Shown piece after piece: positions 8,516 through 16,365 of a stretch of DNA of 64,000 bases. The stretch covers positions 1 through 64,000 of the forward strand of contig CAZVZK010000028.1 in assembly GCA_964630925.1 (NCBI GenBank), in the 5' to 3' direction. Within the stretch, counting starts at the first letter, position 1; each line of letters opens with the position of its first letter. This stretch comes from RGDT01 sp964630925. Lineage in GTDB: Bacteria > Planctomycetota > Planctomycetia > Gemmatales > Gemmataceae. A model generated the notes under the pieces. That model did no database searches and was not told the origin of the DNA. It saw only the letters and a list, made by a program, of their open reading frames with translations. The position numbers were made by a program, and so were the translations under genes.

Positions 8516-8531
8516 GCCCTGACCCCCGCCC

Positions 8532-10613
8532 TCACTCCGCGCCGCGCCACTTCGCGATCTCTTTCTCGTCCGGCTCGCCCCAGTACAGGCGCACGTCCTT
8601 CACGCGGCCCGTGAGCGGGTTGTCGCTCCTGTACTCGCCCACCCACGAGCCGGTGTCCGCCCCCACCGACAGGCCGTCCGCCGGGCTCTCCTCGATCAGG
8701 CCGCCCTGCACCTGCGGGCCCTCCGCCTTGCCGTCGATGTACAACCGCATCTTGCCGCCGGCGTCGAGCACGCCCATGACGTGGTACCACCGGCCCCGCG
8801 CCAGGGTCTTGCCCGAGCGCGCCACGGTCAGCTTGCCGCCGGCACGCACGGCGAACACCGGCTGGTTCTTCTCCACATAGAGGCTGTAGCCGTGCGACTC
8901 GCCGCCCTGGGCCACGACCACGCCGTTGGCGCCGTCCAGCCACACCATCGCCCCGACGGACAGCGGCTTGCCCGCCGGGTCGGCCTTCGGCCGGCCCAGG
9001 GCGGCGTAGCCCTCGCCCTCCAGGATCAGCTCGCCCTTCTCCGCCTTCGCCTTCACCAACTTCCCCGGACGCTTCTCGCCGTCCGCGAAGGTGTAGCGCC
9101 ACGCCAGCCCCGGCTTCACCTCCGACGGGTCGGGCTTCTTCTTCGGCAGCTCCTCCTTGAACTCGTCCGCCTTGTATTGCTTGCGCAGCCGCGTCAGCTC
9201 GGTCTTCAGGCTCTCCTGATGGGCGAGGTACGGGCGGGAGCCGTAGACGTTCGACCGCTCGCCCGGGTCCTTGACGAGGTCGAACAGCTCCCACTCGTCG
9301 ATCAGGTAGTAGTGGATCAGCTTGTGCGTCGCGGTGCGGACGCCGTAGTGGCGCTGCACCGAATGCACCGCCGGGTACTCGAAGTAGTGGTAATAGATCG
9401 ACTTGCGCCAGTCCTTCGGGGCCTCGCCCTTGAGGAGCGGCACCAGGCTGGCGCCCTGCATGTCCTTCGGCGCCTCGATGCCCGCGGCGTCGAGGAACGT
9501 CTGCGCGTAATCCAGGTTCTGCGCCAGGTCCTTGCACTCGCTGCCGGCCTTCACCTTGCCCGGCCAGCGGACGATGAGCGGCATGCGGAGCGACTCGTCG
9601 TACATCCACCGCTTGTCGTACCAGCCGCGGTCGCCGAGGTAGAAGCCCTGGTCCGACGAGTAGATGACGATGGTGTTCTTCGCCAGCCCGGAGTCATCGA
9701 GATACTTGAGCACGCGGCCGAGGTTGGTGTCCACACCTGCCACGCAGCGGAGGTAGTCCTTGATGTAGCGCTGGTACTTCCACCGCACCAGTTCCTTGCC
9801 TGTGAGCTTGGCCCTGGCGAACGCCTCGTTCTCCTCCTTGTAGGCCGCCGTGAACTTCGCCAGTTGTTCCTTGTTCAGGTTCTTCGGCGGGACGAGTTTG
9901 AGGTCGAACGGGGTGAGGTGGCGTTCGACGGTCATCTCCTGCTTCTTCGCGGGCGAGGCCAGCCCGGCGTGGTCGTCGAACAGGGTGGCCGGCTCGGGGA
10001 TGTCCTTGTCGCGGTACAGGGCCAGCTCGTTCGGCCCCGGCTCCCAGGAGCGGTGCGGCGCCTTGTGCTGGCACATCATCAGGAACGGCTTCTTCGCGTC
10101 GCGCCTCTTGAGCCAGTCGAGGGCCATGTCGGTGGTCACGTCGGTGCAGTACCCTTCCTTCACCACGGGGCCGGCGTCGGTCTTGAAGGCGGGGTTGTAG
10201 TAGGTGCCCTGCCCGCCGGCGCCGGACAGCACGGCCCAGTGCGAAAAGCCGGTGGGGTCGCTCTTGAGGTGCCACTTGCCGATCAGCGCCGTCTGGTAGC
10301 CGGCGGCGGTGAAGAGCTTGCCGAGGTGCTGCTGCTTCCCGTCGAATGGCTGCCTGTTGTCGATGACGCCGTTGAGGTGGCTGTGCTTGCCGGTGAGGAT
10401 GACGGCGCGGCTGGGGGCGCAGATGGAGTTGGTGCAGAAGCAGTTGCGGAAGAGCATGCCCTCCTTGGCCAGCCGGTCGATGTTCGGCGTGGTGTTGATC
10501 TTCGAGCCGTAGGCCGAGATCGCGTGGGCGGCGTGGTCGTCGGTGAAGACGAAGAGGATGTTGGGGCGTTCAGGCGCGGCGAGGGCGAGGAGGGCCAGGA
10601 GGGTCGGCGTCAT
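8532..10613 (-). CDS. Secreted arylsulfatase-type sulfatase with C-terminal LamG-like domain
   Basis: 693 residues from the ATG at 10613, which begins a short signal peptide (MTPTLLALLALAAPERP). The metal-binding FTDDH motif is at 23-27. The formylglycine signature is Cys65-Ala-Pro-Ser-Arg69, followed by ILTGKHSHLNG. The sulfatase fold extends to about residue 480 (DQGFYLGDRGWYDKRWMYDE, then a conserved LFDLVKDPGE). The last 150 residues form a concanavalin/LamG-like sandwich (RWYHVMGVLDAGGKMRLYID), probably a glycan-binding module. It hydrolyses sulfate esters, likely on polysaccharides, after conversion of Cys65 to formylglycine. GATAAGAT lies about 35 bases upstream as a possible -10 region. 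Confidence 0.92.
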   Translation of the reverse strand: MTPTLLALLALAAPERPNILFVFTDDHAAHAISAYGSKINTTPNIDRLAKEGMLFRNCFCTNSICAPSRAVILTGKHSHLNGVIDNRQPFDGKQQHLGKLFTAAGYQTALIGKWHLKSDPTGFSHWAVLSGAGGQGTYYNPAFKTDAGPVVKEGYCTDVTTDMALDWLKRRDAKKPFLMMCQHKAPHRSWEPGPNELALYRDKDIPEPATLFDDHAGLASPAKKQEMTVERHLTPFDLKLVPPKNLNKEQLAKFTAAYKEENEAFARAKLTGKELVRWKYQRYIKDYLRCVAGVDTNLGRVLKYLDDSGLAKNTIVIYSSDQGFYLGDRGWYDKRWMYDESLRMPLIVRWPGKVKAGSECKDLAQNLDYAQTFLDAAGIEAPKDMQGASLVPLLKGEAPKDWRKSIYYHYFEYPAVHSVQRHYGVRTATHKLIHYYLIDEWELFDLVKDPGERSNVYGSRPYLAHQESLKTELTRLRKQYKADEFKEELPKKKPDPSEVKPGLAWRYTFADGEKRPGKLVKAKAEKGELILEGEGYAALGRPKADPAGKPLSVGAMVWLDGANGVVVAQGGESHGYSLYVEKNQPVFAVRAGGKLTVARSGKTLARGRWYHVMGVLDAGGKMRLYIDGKAEGPQVQGGLIEESPADGLSVGADTGSWVGEYRSDNPLTGRVKDVRLYWGEPDEKEIAKWRGAE

Positions 10614-10797
10614 GGGGTCGGCCTCGGGAGTGGGTGCGGCAAGCGCGATCTTATCGACGGCGCCCCTCCAGAAAAAGACGCCGGGGCGATGGAAAAAGTT
10701 GTCAGGCGTGCGCGGCGGGCCCCGTTGGGGTGGGTAGAGAGGACGCGGGGCCGGCACGGGGGTGCCGGATTCGGGCCTCACCGGGAGCCGCCGAAAC

Positions 10798-12276
10798 ATG
10801 AAGATCCGCTCGACCCGCCTGTCCCTGGAGTCGCTCGAGGCCCGCGAAGTCCCGGCCAATGTCACGACGGCCACCTTCACCGACAACTTCACGGGCGCCA
10901 ACAGCGCCAGCGTGGGCGACTACTGGACCGACCGCGCCGGTGACTTCCAGGTGCAGGGCAACCAGGCCGCCTCCATCGCCGCCTCGGGGACCGGCGTGAC
11001 CACGCTCAACGGCGTCAGCCAGAGGGACATGGCCGTCCAGGCCTACGTGAACATCGCCGCCGGCTCCGGCAAGTCGGCGAGTCTCATCGCCCGCTACAGC
11101 GGCCCCGGCGACAGCAACTACTACATGGCCGAAGCCTACAGCGAGGCCGGCTCGGCCTCCTCCACGATCCGCCTGTACCGCAACCACGGCGGCACCTTCT
11201 CCAAGCTCGGCGAGTTCAAGACGGCCGGCGGCATCACGGGGACGTTGCGTTTCGAGGCCGTCGACTCCTCGTTCAAGGCCTACCTCAATGGCGAGCTGAA
11301 GGCGTTCGGCTACGACACCCTCCTGAACGGGGCCGGCTCGGCCGGCATGCGGGCCACGGGCGGCGGCACACTCGACACCTTCTCCTACGCGACGGCCGCC
11401 CCGTCCCTGGCCACCCTGACCTTCAACGACGCCTTCACCTCCGCGACCCGTGCCCAGCTCGGCGCCTCGTACCTGAGCCGGATGGGCAACATCCGCGTCG
11501 CCGGCGGCACGGCCAGCAACAACGCCGACGGCACCAGCGTCGCCCTCCTCAACAGCGCCTCGACGGCCAACGTCACCGTGAAGGCCGACCTCCTGAACAT
11601 GGGCTACGGCTCCGAGAAGTCGATCGGGCTCCTCGCCCGCGTTAACGGGGCCAACGAGGGCACCAGCGGCTACCTCGCCGAGGTGAACGCGATCAGCGGC
11701 ATCGGGAACAAGGTCCGGGTGAGCATCTTCCGGAATGACGGTGGGAAGTATTACGCCATCTACGCGGCCGACACCCCTTTGAACAGCGGTACGCTTGCGT
11801 TCACTGCCGCTGGGTCGTCGCTTTCGGTCTCCATCGGCGGCACCCAGCTCATCACGGTGAGCGACACGACCTACGCCTCGGGCCTGGCCGGCGTCCGCAC
11901 CAGCGGCAAGATCGGCGCCGTCTCGTTCGACAACTTCAACGTCGCCGTCGCCCCCGCCCCCACGCGGACCGCCCCGACGGGCAACAGCGCCCCCGTGGTC
12001 AACCAGAACTTCGCGACCCCGGTGGCCATCACCCCCGGCGGCGGCTTCGGCCCCCGCGGGCACGAGAACGACCTGGTGTTCATCGACCTCACGAAGGACC
12101 TGGGCGGCGTCTTCACGCGGGACCTCGGCCTCTCGAAGGTCTCGCCGGTCATCGGCATCGCCAGCCTGGAGACCACCCTCAACAAGTCCACGCTGACGCC
12201 GAAGGTGTCGACGGCGATGACGGACAGCATCTTCATGCTGGATGCCACCCTGCGTGAGCCCCTCCGCCTGTTCTGA
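10798..12276 (+). CDS. Secreted surface protein with N-terminal LExLExRxxPA motif and two concanavalin-like repeats
   Basis: 492 residues. GGGAG precedes the ATG at 10798. The N-terminus MKIRSTRLSLESLEAREVPA has the planctomycete LEPR-XLL/LExLExR-type element, associated with exported giant or surface proteins in this phylum. Two homologous beta-rich domains of about 190 residues follow, one opening with TATFTDNFTGANSASVGDYW and the other with ATLTFNDAFTSATRAQLG, each with an SLIARY/GLLARV strand. The last 90 residues are unlike the repeats and end at KSTLTPKVSTAMTDSIFML. The domains resemble carbohydrate-binding sandwiches. The gene is divergent from the sulfatase. A role in binding glycans is inference. 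Confidence 0.75.
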   Translation: MKIRSTRLSLESLEAREVPANVTTATFTDNFTGANSASVGDYWTDRAGDFQVQGNQAASIAASGTGVTTLNGVSQRDMAVQAYVNIAAGSGKSASLIARYSGPGDSNYYMAEAYSEAGSASSTIRLYRNHGGTFSKLGEFKTAGGITGTLRFEAVDSSFKAYLNGELKAFGYDTLLNGAGSAGMRATGGGTLDTFSYATAAPSLATLTFNDAFTSATRAQLGASYLSRMGNIRVAGGTASNNADGTSVALLNSASTANVTVKADLLNMGYGSEKSIGLLARVNGANEGTSGYLAEVNAISGIGNKVRVSIFRNDGGKYYAIYAADTPLNSGTLAFTAAGSSLSVSIGGTQLITVSDTTYASGLAGVRTSGKIGAVSFDNFNVAVAPAPTRTAPTGNSAPVVNQNFATPVAITPGGGFGPRGHENDLVFIDLTKDLGGVFTRDLGLSKVSPVIGIASLETTLNKSTLTPKVSTAMTDSIFMLDATLREPLRLF

Positions 12277-12281
12277 CCGCC

Positions 12282-12668
12282 TCACCGGCGGAGGTGGAAC
12301 GTCCCGCCGTCGCCCCGGGACGTGAACGTCGCCCGGAAGTCGCACGCCGTCGCCTCCCCGCTGTAGGTGAACCTCCCGAACAGCGGCAGCCACTGCGACC
12401 CGGCGAGCAGGACCTTGCCGTCCCGCTCGCCGACCACGTCGAGGACGACCGCGTACCGGAACGGGACGACGGCGGCGAACCGGCCGCTGAACACCGCCCG
12501 GTAGCGGCCCCCGTCGAGCCTGGTCAATCTCGCACGCAGCGGCCCCTGGTGGCCGCTGCGTTCCTCTTTCCAGCAGCCCTCGGGCCACCAGCCGGACAGG
12601 TCGATGCACGGGGCCTGGGCGGCGGCGGAGGAGACGAGAAGCGTGACGGCGATGAGGGAAGCGCGCAT
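12282..12668 (-). CDS. Small secreted hypothetical protein
   Basis: 128 residues from the ATG at 12668, beginning with a signal peptide (MRASLIAVTLLVSSAAAQAP). The mature part is beta-rich: CIDLSGWWPEGCWKEERSGH, then alternating strands with YRAVFSGRF and FTYSGEATACDFRATFTS. Three Cys residues are present. The fold looks like a small lipocalin-type or META-like barrel, but I do not recognise the family. It ends 6 bases from the end of the convergent surface-protein gene. Confidence 0.7.
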   Translation of the reverse strand: MRASLIAVTLLVSSAAAQAPCIDLSGWWPEGCWKEERSGHQGPLRARLTRLDGGRYRAVFSGRFAAVVPFRYAVVLDVVGERDGKVLLAGSQWLPLFGRFTYSGEATACDFRATFTSRGDGGTFHLRR

Positions 12669-12749
12669 GGGGTCGGCACCGGGTGCGGATCGAATGTCGC
12701 ACGTCCGGTATCGGCCGTCCGCCGCCCCCTCCTCCAATGAATCCCTGGC

Positions 12750-12953
12750 TCACGGCATGTTGTTGATCCACCGGTAGACGAGGTACAGGCAGACGATCAC
12801 GCCGAGGATGAGCCACCAGGGCTTTTGCCGCGGCGGGGCGTCCTCCTCGGAGATGTACATGTCGCACTTCGGGCACTGCGGCGAGTCCTCGTGGATCTCG
12901 GCCTGGCAGTACGGGCAGGGGACGGTCGGCTCGTCGCGGTCACGGCGTCCCAT
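12750..12953 (-). CDS. Small zinc-ribbon membrane protein
   Basis: 67 residues. Two Cys pairs, CPYC at 13-16 and CPKC at 27-30, form a zinc ribbon. After a linker of charged residues comes one membrane helix (WWLILGVIVCLYLVYRWI) near the C-terminus. The ribbon should face the cytoplasm. Such small zinc-ribbon and single-helix proteins are common and mostly uncharacterised. A TACATT hexamer on the reverse strand (12989-12994) lies 35 bases upstream. Confidence 0.8.
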   Translation of the reverse strand: MGRRDRDEPTVPCPYCQAEIHEDSPQCPKCDMYISEEDAPPRQKPWWLILGVIVCLYLVYRWINNMP

Positions 12954-13124
12954 CGGGGCTCTTTCTCCCCACGGCGCGGGCCAGCCTCAATGTAGCCGGC
13001 CCCTTCGCGGGGGGCCAGAAGGCCACCCGTTCCCTTTTCTCCCCGGTCTCGTCCTCCCCGCCCGTCCCGCTGCCGGGTACAACAGTGGTATCCTACCTGC
13101 CTCCCCCTCCGCCGGAGCCCGTCC

Positions 13125-14408
13125 ATGCTGGAGCCGTCGCGCCGCCTCTTCCTCGGCACCGCCCTCGGCGGGCTGGCCTCTCAGGCCCTCGCCGCCGCCC
13201 CGCCCCGCGACCCCTTCCCCGAGCCGGCCAGGGGCGCCGACGATCACGCCTTCCAGCCGTCCACCCTCTTCCTCACCTGGCAGCGCGACCCCACGACGAC
13301 GATGACCGTCCAGTGGGTCGGCACCCGCGGCGAGACCGCCGACACCACGGTCTACTCCGCCCCCGCCATCGGCGGCACCGTCCGCAAGACGCCCCCGGCG
13401 GTCAAACCGTACCCACACACCGACTTCAAGGTCTTCCGCGCCGAGCTGACCGGCCTCACCCCCGGCGCCGAGTACCGCTTCCGCATCGGCAAGGCGTCGC
13501 CCGTCTACCGCTTCCGCACCATGCCCGCCAGGGCCACGGACGCCATCACCTTCGTCTCCGGCGGCGACTGCGGCGTCAACGCCCACGCCGTCGCCAACAA
13601 CATCCAGGCGGCGAAGCAGTCGCCCCAGTTCTGCCTCATCGGCGGCGACCTCGGCTACGACAACGGCAGGGCGGTGGACGTGAGCCTCGCCTTCCTGCGC
13701 AACTACAGCAGGCACATGGTCGCGCCCGGCGACCGGCTCATCCCGCTCATCCCGTGCATCGGCAACCACGAGGTGGACGGCGGCTATGGCAAGAAGCGTG
13801 ACCGCGCCCCGTTCTACTACGCCCTCTTCGACGGCCTGTTCAAGGACGCCGGCTACGCCACCCTCGACTTCGGCGACTACCTCAGCCTCGTCCTGCTCGA
13901 CACCGGCCACACCAGCCCCATCGCCGGGGCGCAGGCCGACTGGTTGGAGAAGGAGCTAAAGGCACGCAAGGACCACCCCAACGTCATCGTCGCCAACCAC
14001 GTCCCGGCCTACCCGTCGTACCGCAGCCCCAAGGCCGCCGGCAAGAACAAGGAGGGCACCGGCGAGGGCAACCGCAAGCACTGGGTGCCCCTGTTCGAGA
14101 GGTACCGCGTCCCCGTCGTCCTGGAGCACCACGACCACACGTTCAAACGCACCAAGGCGCTCCTCAACGGCCTGGCCCATGACGACGGCGTGCAGTACCT
14201 CGGCGACGGCTCCTGGGGCCGCCTGCGTGCCCCCAACTCCCCTGAGAAGCTGGGGTATCTCGCCAAGGTGAGCCGCGACTACCACCTGAGCGTCCACCGC
14301 ATCGAGGGGGCGCAGCGCTTCCACCAGGCCCTCGACGAGAACGGCCGCATCCTCGACACCTGCCGCTCCGGCCAGCGCCGCGCCGGCATCGTGCCCGTCG
14401 CCGGGTGA
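13125..14408 (+). CDS. Tat-exported purple acid phosphatase-like metallophosphoesterase
   Basis: 427 residues. The N-terminus MLEPSRRLFLGTALGG is a Tat signal (SRRLFLG), giving a folded periplasmic enzyme. A fibronectin-like N-terminal domain (about 40-130, ending in RFRIGKASPVYRFRTMP) is followed by the calcineurin-like domain. Its metal ligands are visible in GGDCGVN, GGDLGYDNG, GNHEVDGG, ANHVPAYPS and EHHDHTF, the last replacing the common GHxH. It hydrolyses phosphomonoesters or diesters with a dinuclear metal site. TATCCT at 13089-13094 lies 30 bases before the start as a likely -10 element. Confidence 0.88.
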   Translation: MLEPSRRLFLGTALGGLASQALAAAPPRDPFPEPARGADDHAFQPSTLFLTWQRDPTTTMTVQWVGTRGETADTTVYSAPAIGGTVRKTPPAVKPYPHTDFKVFRAELTGLTPGAEYRFRIGKASPVYRFRTMPARATDAITFVSGGDCGVNAHAVANNIQAAKQSPQFCLIGGDLGYDNGRAVDVSLAFLRNYSRHMVAPGDRLIPLIPCIGNHEVDGGYGKKRDRAPFYYALFDGLFKDAGYATLDFGDYLSLVLLDTGHTSPIAGAQADWLEKELKARKDHPNVIVANHVPAYPSYRSPKAAGKNKEGTGEGNRKHWVPLFERYRVPVVLEHHDHTFKRTKALLNGLAHDDGVQYLGDGSWGRLRAPNSPEKLGYLAKVSRDYHLSVHRIEGAQRFHQALDENGRILDTCRSGQRRAGIVPVAG

Positions 14409-14694
14409 CGGGAGTGGGGATTGGACGGAAGGAGGCAGGCCGTGTGGCCGGCGGTGGTCGGGCCATTGCATTGCATTGCACCCCCCCAGGCACCCCCCTG
14501 CAACGCAAATCCTGCGCTGATGGTACGGCATCGGGCCTCTCCGGGCACAACTTGCATTTCAAGGGGTGGTGTCGCGTGCCGGCCTCCCCGCGGCGGACGC
14601 GAGGCCAGCCAGGCGCCGAGCCACACGGCAGAACCTCCCCACGCCGCCATGCGGCTTCGCCGCCACGGCCCGGCCACGCCCTTCACTCACCCCG
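14409..14694. repeat. Intergenic region carrying a dispersed repeat
   Basis: CGGTGGTCGGGCCATTGCAT and the following TGCA (14452-14475) match 8493-8515 in reverse orientation. CAACTTGCATTTCA (14548-14561) closely matches 60856-60869. The region separates the ends of two convergent genes and holds no supported reading frame. Confidence 0.6.
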
Positions 14695-15480
14695 TTACCG
14701 GGGCGGCGTCCTGGCGACCCACGCGGCGACCACCCCCATGTACTCCTGCCACAGCTCCGGGAAGCAGGTGACGCTCGGGATGTGGTTGACCTCCAGCAGG
14801 TACGGCCCCGAGGCCGACAGCATGTAGTCGTTCGCGATGATGTCCAGCCCCAGGCCCCGCTGGATGGCCCGCGTGTCGGCGACCAGCTCCGGATCGGCCG
14901 GCATGAACTCCGCCCCGGCCCCGTGGACCGACTTGAGCCACCCCGTCCCGGTGAGCCGGATCTGCCGGGGCTCGCCGACGATGACCACCCGGACCGCCTC
15001 CCCGGCGATGAACGGCTCGAACAGGGTCGGCTCGGTGGCCGACCAGGTGCCCGTGAACCGCTCCTTGTTCTCACCGCAGTGCCAGTTCCCCCACTTGGCC
15101 ACGCTCTCGGCCTCGGCCGTGTACTCGCCGCCCGGTGACGCGAAGCCGCGCGGCCCGCCGAACCTGGTGTGCTTGAGGGCGCGGACCAGGCACGGCAGGC
15201 GGAGCCGGCAGTCCATCATGGCCGCCGGGTCGGGGAAGCACGGCCCGCCCCACAGGGCCAGCCCGGCCAGGAAATCCAGGTCGTGCTCGAAGATGCCGTG
15301 GAACACCACCCGCGACACCCGGAGGTAGCCGGCCCCGTGGGGGGGCTCCACGAACAGCCGGCCCCGCTCGACGACGATCCTGGGCAGCATCTCATGGGCG
15401 ACGCACTCGCCCGGCAGCCGCTCCGCCAGGGCGGCGGCCTCGGGGGCGTCAAATCCGATGAGGAGAATCCGCTCGTCCAT
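14695..15480 (-). CDS. ATP-grasp domain protein
   Basis: 261 residues from the ATG at 15480; the longer upstream frame is Arg/Ala-rich noise. The C-terminal half has ATP-grasp features: a TLFEPFIAGEAVRVVIVGEP strand region, and a metal-binding end with LGLDIIANDYM, then LLEVNHIPSVTCFPEL, where Asp, Glu and Asn would hold the Mg-ATP. The N-terminal half is a small Rossmann-like domain (ILLIGFDAPEAAAL). ATP-grasp enzymes ligate a carboxylate to an amine or thiol. The partner substrate is unknown and no biosynthetic neighbours are present. The length is short for the family. Confidence 0.7.
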   Translation of the reverse strand: MDERILLIGFDAPEAAALAERLPGECVAHEMLPRIVVERGRLFVEPPHGAGYLRVSRVVFHGIFEHDLDFLAGLALWGGPCFPDPAAMMDCRLRLPCLVRALKHTRFGGPRGFASPGGEYTAEAESVAKWGNWHCGENKERFTGTWSATEPTLFEPFIAGEAVRVVIVGEPRQIRLTGTGWLKSVHGAGAEFMPADPELVADTRAIQRGLGLDIIANDYMLSASGPYLLEVNHIPSVTCFPELWQEYMGVVAAWVARTPPR

Positions 15481-15683
15481 CGCTCCAGGCCTCGATGCGC
15501 CCCCTATGGCCGACCGACCCCGCGCGGCAGCCCGTGCGGTCAGTTTACCCCCGATCGGCGCGGAGGGAAGTCGCCCGGATGGGGAAGCCCGGCCGGCCCG
15601 GCCTCTCGCCGCGGATCGGCCCCTCCGCGCCGCTCCAATCCCCGCGCGTGTCTCGGCGGCGCGGGGCGAGGACGGCCCCGTCC

Positions 15684-16157
15684 TCACCGCCGAGGGGGTC
15701 CGGCATCAGGCGTTCCATCCGCCGCGTCGGGTCGGGCGTGCCCGTGGTGCCCGAGCTGCGCCAGCCCGGACAGGTTGTCCCACTCGGCCCACGCCTCCGC
15801 GATCAGCCCGTCGGCCAATCGGTAGATGGCCAGGTAGTCCGCGGACAGGACACGGCCGGACGGCGGGTGCGGGCCCATCGGCCCCGTCTGCGTCCCTCGG
15901 AATGAGTGCCGCACCGCGACCCGGTCGCCCTCGGCGAGGAGGTCGGCGATCTCCTCGCGGGCGTCCGGGAACGTCTCCAGCTCGCCACGCAGGAAGCGGA
16001 GAAGGTCGTCCCGGCTGCGGACGCCGGGCAGCCCGCCGGCTTGGCTATGCCGGGTGAACCCGGGGACGACCAGCTCCGCGACGCGGCCCCAGTCCTGGGC
16101 GTTGATCGCCTCGACGAACGCCCGCACGACGGACTTGTTCCGCTCCACCTCTCCCAC
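15684..16157 (-). CDS. SnoaL-like ester cyclase family protein
   Basis: 157 residues. It is a cone-shaped NTF2/SnoaL alpha-beta barrel: an N-terminal helix NKSVVRAFVEAINAQDWGRV, then FTRHSQ, DLLRFLRGELETFPDAREEI, and strands around DRVAVRHSFRGTQTGPMG. Members include polyketide cyclases and many proteins of unknown role. The last 20 residues are Gly/Pro-rich and probably disordered. No polyketide genes lie nearby, so a biosynthetic role is not supported. The 200 bases on either side hold nothing recognisable. Confidence 0.82.
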   Translation of the reverse strand: MGEVERNKSVVRAFVEAINAQDWGRVAELVVPGFTRHSQAGGLPGVRSRDDLLRFLRGELETFPDAREEIADLLAEGDRVAVRHSFRGTQTGPMGPHPPSGRVLSADYLAIYRLADGLIAEAWAEWDNLSGLAQLGHHGHARPDAADGTPDAGPPRR

Positions 16158-16365
16158 CGCCGAAGCCCTCCCCCGCCGGACGTCCCGGCCCGCCTGCCCG
16201 CCCGGACAGCAAGCCCCCGCCCATACGCCCCCGCCGCCGAACCACGTCCTTCATGATGCGACCTGCCGGCCAGGTGAGCGACGGATCATCCGACCCGCCG
16301 TCAGCCCCTCCACCACCGCCGGCGCCGCCCGCCGCCTGACGGGCCGGGGCGGCGGAGACCCGGCC

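Noticed and set aside
10702..12876. Long reverse frame (over 700 codons) opposite the surface-protein gene
   Set aside because: It covers three better-supported genes, is Arg/Gly/Val-rich, and has no motif; it is a GC-driven antisense shadow. Similar long shadows lie opposite the sulfatase, ileS, the kinase and the glycoside hydrolase.
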